Shown here one piece after another: positions 15,438-19,505 of a stretch of 19,505 bases of DNA (within the stretch, counting starts at the first letter, position 1; each line of letters opens with the position of its first letter). This DNA is from Pseudomonadota bacterium (GTDB lineage Bacteria; Myxococcota_A; Polyangia; Polyangiales; Polyangiaceae). The stretch is taken from positions 1-19,505 of the forward strand of contig JAEWRL010000027.1 of the NCBI GenBank assembly GCA_023398955.1, written 5' to 3'. The position numbers were made by a program, and so were the translations under genes. The notes under the pieces were generated by a model, which saw nothing but the letters and a program-made list of their open reading frames with translations, made no database searches and was not told where the DNA came from.

Positions 15438-16831
15438 TGTCGCATCCGATCCCCCGTTCCGCGCTGCTCCTCGTCAGCAGCCTCGCCGCGGCTTGCAATG
15501 CCTTCGTCGGCGACTACGAGGCGGACCTGGAGATCGTCTCCGCCATCGTCGAGCCAGACGAGCTCTGCGCAGTCGAGGAGCAGTTCTTTCACACCATCGA
15601 CCTCGATGACGAGAGCCGTTGGGACGACCTGGCGGACTACTATGAGGCGGCAAACCCAACCCTGACGAGCCACCTCGCCCAGCTCTCCGACGCCCTTCAT
15701 CAGGGCGACAGCGCTCGGGGCTCTACGTACCTGTGGGGCGCCGCTGGCATCGGCAAGTCGTTCCTTATGCGGAATGTCTTCGACTCCTTCGCGGAGCACG
15801 AGCAATGCGCCCTGGACCTCGCCGACGTCTTCTCCGGCAACGGAGAGACCTACGGCTTCAGGCTCGAACGGCAGCCGGATCTCGCGACAACGAACCGTGA
15901 GGTCGTCTTCAACGAGCTCCCCACCGTCGAGCCAGCGGGCGACTTCGACCTTTGGGCGGTCCTGGAAGCAGAGGGTTGCGTTACGGACGGACTGCTCCGA
16001 CCTCTCGTCGTGATGGACAGCATCGACGAAATCCACGACAACGCGGCGCGAGCCGTGCTGCAGTCGGTCCACGAGCTCTTGAACAGCGAAGGATCGCTCG
16101 TCGAGCCCTTCGTTCACTTCGTCGTCGCGGGCCGTCCCGGGGGCTTTGCGTCCTGGCTCACCGATCCGTCGCGAGGGGAGAGCAAGGTCGATGTAGCCAT
16201 CTTCGAGCTGAAGGCGCCCGCCTACGACAGCGCTGGCGCTCTGGCCTTCCGCGTCACCAGCTATCTCGAGTTCGCGGAGCTGCTGACGCAGCTGCAGCCG
16301 AGCGGCGTCGACGAGTACGTCGCGAGCGTCACCGCGGCCGTCCAGCGCTACCCGTTCCTCGGCTACTCGCTCGGCAATCTCGCAGTGGGCAATGTTGTCA
16401 TCGAGCACACGGCCCCGGGTCTCGATGAGGACGAGGAAGAGCTCAAGGCAGGCATTCTCGACGACATGCTGTATCGCAACGCCCAGAGCCATGGACGGCC
16501 GGGGAACGGGACCGAGCTGGAGGGAACGTACCTGCGGCTCCTGGAGGACATCGCCGCGCGCTACGCGGAGGTGAGCCGCGACGGCACCTTCGTCATTCGC
16601 TCGGAAGACACCCTGGAGGCAACCGCCGACGATGGCACCGTCCTGGGAGAGGTGCGAGTACGCAACGTCCTGAACCGCGGCGGAGTGGCGGTCCTGACCT
16701 CAGCCACCTCGACGACGACAAGGTACCGTTTCGAGCCCTTCTGGCTCCATGCACACCTTGTCGAGCGGCGAAACCGTCGCTTCGATCCGGAGCGCACTTA
16801 TCGCGGATGCAACGAGCCCCGCAGCCCTTGA
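15437..16831 (+). CDS. Predicted lipoprotein carrying a NACHT/AAA-like P-loop NTPase domain
   Basis: A 464-residue protein with contradictory signals. The N-terminus is a lipoprotein signal peptide (basic/Pro start, LLLVSSL core, lipobox LAAAC, Cys20). The body carries a P-loop: Walker A GAAGIGKS (101-108, Lys107) followed by a helix, Walker B PLVVMDSIDE (Asp194, with Asp197/Glu198), and HFVVAGRPGGF (Arg233), where NACHT/STAND NTPases have their sensor arginine. It thus looks like a NACHT/AAA ATPase that would be exported, where ATP is not normally available. I find no in-frame ATG, GTG or TTG between 15437 and the Walker A motif, so a cytoplasmic start is unlikely. It lacks recognisable C-terminal repeats. 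The start overlaps the TPR-PEGA stop by one base, indicating coupling. Family name and role are unknown. Confidence 0.85.
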   Translation: MSHPIPRSALLLVSSLAAACNAFVGDYEADLEIVSAIVEPDELCAVEEQFFHTIDLDDESRWDDLADYYEAANPTLTSHLAQLSDALHQGDSARGSTYLWGAAGIGKSFLMRNVFDSFAEHEQCALDLADVFSGNGETYGFRLERQPDLATTNREVVFNELPTVEPAGDFDLWAVLEAEGCVTDGLLRPLVVMDSIDEIHDNAARAVLQSVHELLNSEGSLVEPFVHFVVAGRPGGFASWLTDPSRGESKVDVAIFELKAPAYDSAGALAFRVTSYLEFAELLTQLQPSGVDEYVASVTAAVQRYPFLGYSLGNLAVGNVVIEHTAPGLDEDEEELKAGILDDMLYRNAQSHGRPGNGTELEGTYLRLLEDIAARYAEVSRDGTFVIRSEDTLEATADDGTVLGEVRVRNVLNRGGVAVLTSATSTTTRYRFEPFWLHAHLVERRNRRFDPERTYRGCNEPRSP

Positions 16832-18162
16832 CCATCGCATCGCAATCCTCGCGGCGACCTCGGACGGTCGCTTTGCGATCCTCACGGAAAGCGTTCAGGC
16901 CGTGTCACCGTTGCGGGCGGACCTCTCGAGCCCGTGCGGCAACGAGCACCGAGCGCGGCGAGGCTTTTGTCGGCGGAGCATTCCTTGCCGTGCTGCTGGT
17001 GGCAGGGGTCGTCGGGAGTTGCACTCCCTCGACCCAGAGCCCGGAGCTGGACGCCCCGTCCCCTCCCCTCTCCGCGACGAGCCGGCTGCCACAGTCAGCG
17101 CCTCCCACCACCATTCCCTTCCGCGCTGCATCGCCATCCCAGACCGACGACAAGCCCGCGCCGCTCCCCTCGGACTACCCGCGCGCCGCCGAGCCCTCCC
17201 CGCCGGAGTCCTCCCCGCCGGAGTCCTCCCCGCTGGAGGTCGATTCGTCGTGCCACCGAGGCGAGGCCGTCACCATCGATGACGGGCCTGCCACCGGAGA
17301 GCCCTTCTCAGCGCGCGGGTACGTCGGACGCTTCCTGCGATTGACACGCACCTTGGGCGAACGCGAGGCGCAGCACTGCCTGACCGTCGTCTGGCCGCGG
17401 GGGCCCCAGAGCAACGACGGCCGCGCCTGTTCCGTCGCACGGCACGTCGATGCGGCATGGTTTCGAGCGATCGAGAACACCCTGGCTCGCGTGCCGTGGC
17501 ACCACGTCACCCTCCTGCGACGCCTCGTCATCGACAACCGCCCCACAGCCCACGGGATCGCCCCCTTCGATAGAGCGGACCCTCATGACGCGCGAGACGG
17601 CCGCACCATCTGGCTCAGCGAGCACCTCTTTCGCGCTCCCAACCACTGGGCAAGGGGTAATTACGGGAGGTACTGGGCCTACCATGCCAGTGAGGATGGG
17701 GTCGTCTTCGACGACGCGAGCGCCGATCATGAGTGGTTCAGCCCCATCCTGCTCCACGAGCTCGGGCACCTCGTGATGTACGGCTGGGTCAACGCACCTC
17801 TCGTTGGCCCTTTCGCCTCGGACACCCCAGATTGCGCCAAGACCTGCGCGGACACCGGCGACTGCGCGAAGCTCAGCCCCAAGGAGCGGGAGCAACCCTG
17901 CGTCAGCCCCTACTGCGTGCCATTTGGCTTCCCAGCAAGCACGGAGAACTGGGCAGAGCAGTATAGGCTCTACTATCAGAGCGCCGAGACGCGGCGTTTG
18001 CTGGAAGAGACCGCAGCGGGGTGCCTGGACGTACTCCGGAAACACGACGCGCCCGAAGGCGAACCACGCTCCGCCCCCTGGGAGCGCGGGCTGCCCAATG
18101 GAGAGCGCTATACCCGCAGCCGCTGGAAGAGCTGCGCGGGAACGGCCTGCAAGCGGCTCTAA
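16807..18162 (+). CDS. Lipoprotein zinc metallopeptidase (HELGH), family unassigned
   Basis: A 451-residue protein if the ATG at 16807 is used, overlapping the NTPase gene by 25 nt. A hydrophobic stretch (about 54-70) ends in a lipobox-like VGSC (Cys72), giving an unusually long, Arg-rich N-region of about 50 residues; a TTG near 16873 is an alternative start. Residues about 73-147 are a Pro/Ser-rich spacer with a tandem repeat. The catalytic part shows HELGH (His317, Glu318, His321) and, about 60 residues later, STENWAEQYRLY, where Glu380 (or Glu384) is the likely third zinc ligand, the gluzincin-type arrangement seen in anthrax lethal factor-like proteins. Cys-rich loops between the two motifs suit an extracytoplasmic protein. 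It is unrelated in motif to the HExxHxxGxxD protease at 2164-3699. Substrate unknown. Confidence 0.8.
   Translation: MQRAPQPLTIASQSSRRPRTVALRSSRKAFRPCHRCGRTSRARAATSTERGEAFVGGAFLAVLLVAGVVGSCTPSTQSPELDAPSPPLSATSRLPQSAPPTTIPFRAASPSQTDDKPAPLPSDYPRAAEPSPPESSPPESSPLEVDSSCHRGEAVTIDDGPATGEPFSARGYVGRFLRLTRTLGEREAQHCLTVVWPRGPQSNDGRACSVARHVDAAWFRAIENTLARVPWHHVTLLRRLVIDNRPTAHGIAPFDRADPHDARDGRTIWLSEHLFRAPNHWARGNYGRYWAYHASEDGVVFDDASADHEWFSPILLHELGHLVMYGWVNAPLVGPFASDTPDCAKTCADTGDCAKLSPKEREQPCVSPYCVPFGFPASTENWAEQYRLYYQSAETRRLLEETAAGCLDVLRKHDAPEGEPRSAPWERGLPNGERYTRSRWKSCAGTACKRL
17194..17238 (+). repeat. Three 15-nt tandem repeats in the metallopeptidase spacer
   Basis: Three units of 15 nt at 17194-17208, 17209-17223 and 17224-17238 encode Ser-Pro-Pro-Glu-Ser type pentapeptides. 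The units differ at one position each at most from the middle one, so the array is young and probably length-variable. It lies between the lipid anchor and the catalytic domain and would change spacer length without shifting frame. Confidence 0.85.
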
Positions 18163-18599
18163 AGGGAGGATTCAAAGCGTCGGAATGCGGCCTTGTCGCT
18201 GGCCAGTCCATCGATTCGATTCGTAGCTCGCCGTCATCACTGTCGACTGCAGCTCGCTGAGCTGGACGTTGGCAATCGCGACGCTTCCTGTGGTCTCTTG
18301 ATGCCCCCACCTTTGGGGCGGCGGGGTGCGGTTGCCCGTGCTCGCTGGCGCTGCGCGCGGGCAGGCCCCTTCCTAACGGGTGCTCGAAAGCCGCTTCTGT
18401 TCGGCGTTGTCGTCGGTCGCTGACATGGCTCGGAAGCGCCCGGCGCTTACGCGCCGCGTCTTCCTGCGCTCCCGCGGGGGGCCTGCCCACTGGACGGCAT
18501 AGGACGAGGCTCGCTCGCACCGAGTCCTTACACGACCGCCTTGCGCGACGGGTGGGTGCCACAGACGACTCGCACGACCGTGCACGCCTGCGCGCTCAC
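18163..18599. other. Gene-poor stretch with hairpins
   Basis: I see no convincing gene in this 437-nt interval; open frames on both strands give Arg/Ser-rich translations with no recognisable pattern. Two structured sites stand out. TGCCCGTGC (18333-18341) pairs with GCGCGGGCA (18355-18363), nine pairs with one G-T wobble, around a 13-base loop. CGGCGC (18441-18446) pairs exactly with GCGCCG (18451-18456) around TTAC. Either may end the metallopeptidase transcript or be remnants of mobile DNA, given the decayed element that follows. Confidence 0.45.
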
Positions 18600-19148
18600 T
18601 CACTCCTTCGCGAACACCGCTTCAAGCGAGTCAGCCGTCAGGACTCGCTCCGCCCAAACGTTCAGCTCTTCCTCCGTCCCCTCGTCCACACGCTTCCTCA
18701 TTGGTTCGGGAAGCTCCCCAAACTTCTTGGTCAACAGCTTGAGCAAGATCCCAGTGCTTCCCAGCAATATACCCTCGAGCAGGCCCTCATCACGGCCCTC
18801 GATACGGCCCTTGGCAATCAGTTTCTCTGCAGCGGTCATCACGGCATCCTTGGCTCTTGGGGCTACCTCGACAATTCTGCTCTCGACTTCTTCCACGTCC
18901 AGCCCTTCCCCCAACGTCATCCAGTAGCTCGCGAACGCCTCCAGTATCTCCTTGCCCCCCGGCGCTTCGCTGATCTTTATCAGCACGTCGGCCTAGCGGT
19001 CTAGCTCCCGGTACATCTTGTCTCCTCGACGACTGTCCCGCAGCGCCCACATCGTCAGCAGCGACGCCAAGTCCAGCGCGCTCTCCCTCAGCTCCTCATC
19101 CGTCTTGTGGCTCAGGTCGCGCAAGATGATCCCCACACAAGGAAGGTT
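18600..19148 (-). pseudogene. DUF4351/Rpn-family (PD-(D/E)XK transposase-like) gene, truncated and with a premature TAG
   Basis: Reading the minus strand from 19148 gives GIILRDLSHKTDEEL, then LASLLTMWALRDSRRGDKMYRELDR, a TAG stop (18995-18993), and the same frame continues as ADVLIKISEAPGGKEILEAF to the stop at 18600. The part after the stop (128 residues, nominal GTG start at 18986) contains KGRIEGRDEG and the DUF4351-like ending LLTKKFGELPEPMRKRV then WAERVLTADSLEAVFA. Relatives known as Rpn-family recombination-promoting nucleases or putative transposases have this C-terminal design. Amino acid sense on both sides of the TAG shows it was one gene; a Trp codon TGG changed to TAG is the simplest cause. 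The N-terminal nuclease part is missing upstream, where the frame hits TGA at 19151-19149. An 18600-18986 product could still be made but would lack the nuclease domain. Confidence 0.75.
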
Positions 19149-19251
19149 TCATCTTAGGCGGAAGCACCGTTCCGGACTCGGGACTTTTCACGTGATAACT
19201 CTCATATCCCTGTACCCTTGCTCCAGCTCCTCTCACGCGCTCTGCTGCATT

Positions 19252-19505
19252 GTGCCTCGCTTGTCGTTGCCCGCTGTCCCATTGCCGAAGCACTGGCCTC
19301 TTGCCGTGCAGACCGCCATCCTCCACGCCATCGCCCTCGGCCGCTTCGTCACCGCGTACACCCGTAGCTGGGCCATCAACTGCTCCGTGCAGCGCATCAG
19401 GCTCACCGCCGAGCTCGACCACGCCGCGCAGGAGATTGCGCTCCTCACCGAGGAGAATCGTCTTCTCCGGGCTCGCATCCTCGCCATGGCGCCAAGCCGT
19501 AGACC
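19252..19505 (+). CDS. Partial integrase/transposase-like N-terminus running off the window
   Basis: An open plus-strand frame reaching the end of the window with no stop. It reads PKHWPLAVQTAILHAIALGR, a segment YTRSWAINCS, then RIRLTAELDHAAQEIALLTEENRLLRARI, an amphipathic helix with heptad-like Leu. This resembles the start of integrase-core transposases common in myxobacteria, where a WPLA-type opening and a coiled Ala/Leu/Glu helix precede the helix-turn-helix and DDE core. The core itself would lie beyond the window. The start is unclear: GTG at 19252, TTG at 19282 or GTG at 19306; none has a good Shine-Dalgarno, and the gene may be a remnant. It abuts the broken end of the DUF4351/Rpn pseudogene. 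Confidence 0.5.
   Translation, partial: MPRLSLPAVPLPKHWPLAVQTAILHAIALGRFVTAYTRSWAINCSVQRIRLTAELDHAAQEIALLTEENRLLRARILAMAPSRR

Noticed and set aside
15419..16492. Long minus-strand open frame opposite the lipobox NTPase
   Set aside because: The plus strand has lipobox, Walker motifs and a coupled start; the antisense translation shows no motif.
18552..19004. Plus-strand open frames over the DUF4351/Rpn pseudogene
   Set aside because: The minus strand gives clear DUF4351-like sense on both sides of the TAG; the plus-strand frames are Ser/Leu-rich shadows.
1..19505. tRNA, rRNA, CRISPR arrays and riboswitches
   Set aside because: On reading the intergenic stretches I saw no cloverleaf with a TTCGAAT-type T-arm, no conserved rRNA segments and no regularly spaced palindromic repeats; a covariance-model search was not possible here.

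Overview
The window looks like chromosomal DNA from a myxobacterium, most likely of the Sorangium/Polyangium side of the group. The evidence is very high GC content, secreted lipoproteins with long Gly/Ser/Ala-rich spacers, a Hanks-type Ser/Thr kinase with an extracytoplasmic PEGA domain, a TPR-PEGA envelope protein, an EF-G with the AHIDSGKTT signature, and a decayed DUF4351/Rpn-type gene. This assignment is inferred from gene style; there is no rRNA or other phylogenetic marker beyond EF-G.

Left arm (1-3700): after a gene-poor stretch with one unrecognised small ORF, two convergent genes encode surface lipoproteins of the same build (lipobox, then about 160-180 residues of low-complexity Gly/Ser/Ala spacer, then a catalytic domain). 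One is a GH62 alpha-L-arabinofuranosidase. The other is a zinc metallopeptidase with an HExxHxxGxxD motif. Together they suggest breakdown of plant polysaccharide and protein at the cell surface.

Centre-left (3700-6811): a divergently transcribed two-gene unit encodes a secreted VIT-VWA protein with a C-terminal tripartite tail (Ser/Asp-rich stretch, short hydrophobic helix, Arg cluster). It overlaps by ATGA a rhombosortase-like rhomboid intramembrane protease. This looks like a dedicated sorting protease with its own single target.

Centre (7060-11819): an EF-G of the mtEFG1/spdEFG1 type lies outside any str operon. It is followed 12 nt later by a RecA/DnaB-like P-loop ATPase fused to a probable SLOG-like Rossmann domain, and then by a separate lipoprotein of unknown function.

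Right-centre (12039-18162): four same-strand envelope genes follow. They are a Ser/Thr kinase with TM and PEGA domain, a TPR-PEGA protein with two TM helices, a protein with both a lipobox signal and intact-looking Walker A/B motifs (stop/start overlap TGATG), and a lipoprotein HELGH metallopeptidase overlapping the NTPase end by 25 nt. The last three are tightly packed. The kinase gene is 252 nt upstream and may be a separate unit.

Right end (18163-19505): gene-poor DNA with hairpins, then a minus-strand DUF4351/Rpn-family pseudogene interrupted by a TAG where a Trp codon is expected. Its missing 5' part abuts a plus-strand integrase/transposase-like reading frame that runs out of the window. 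This end is a mobile-element graveyard.
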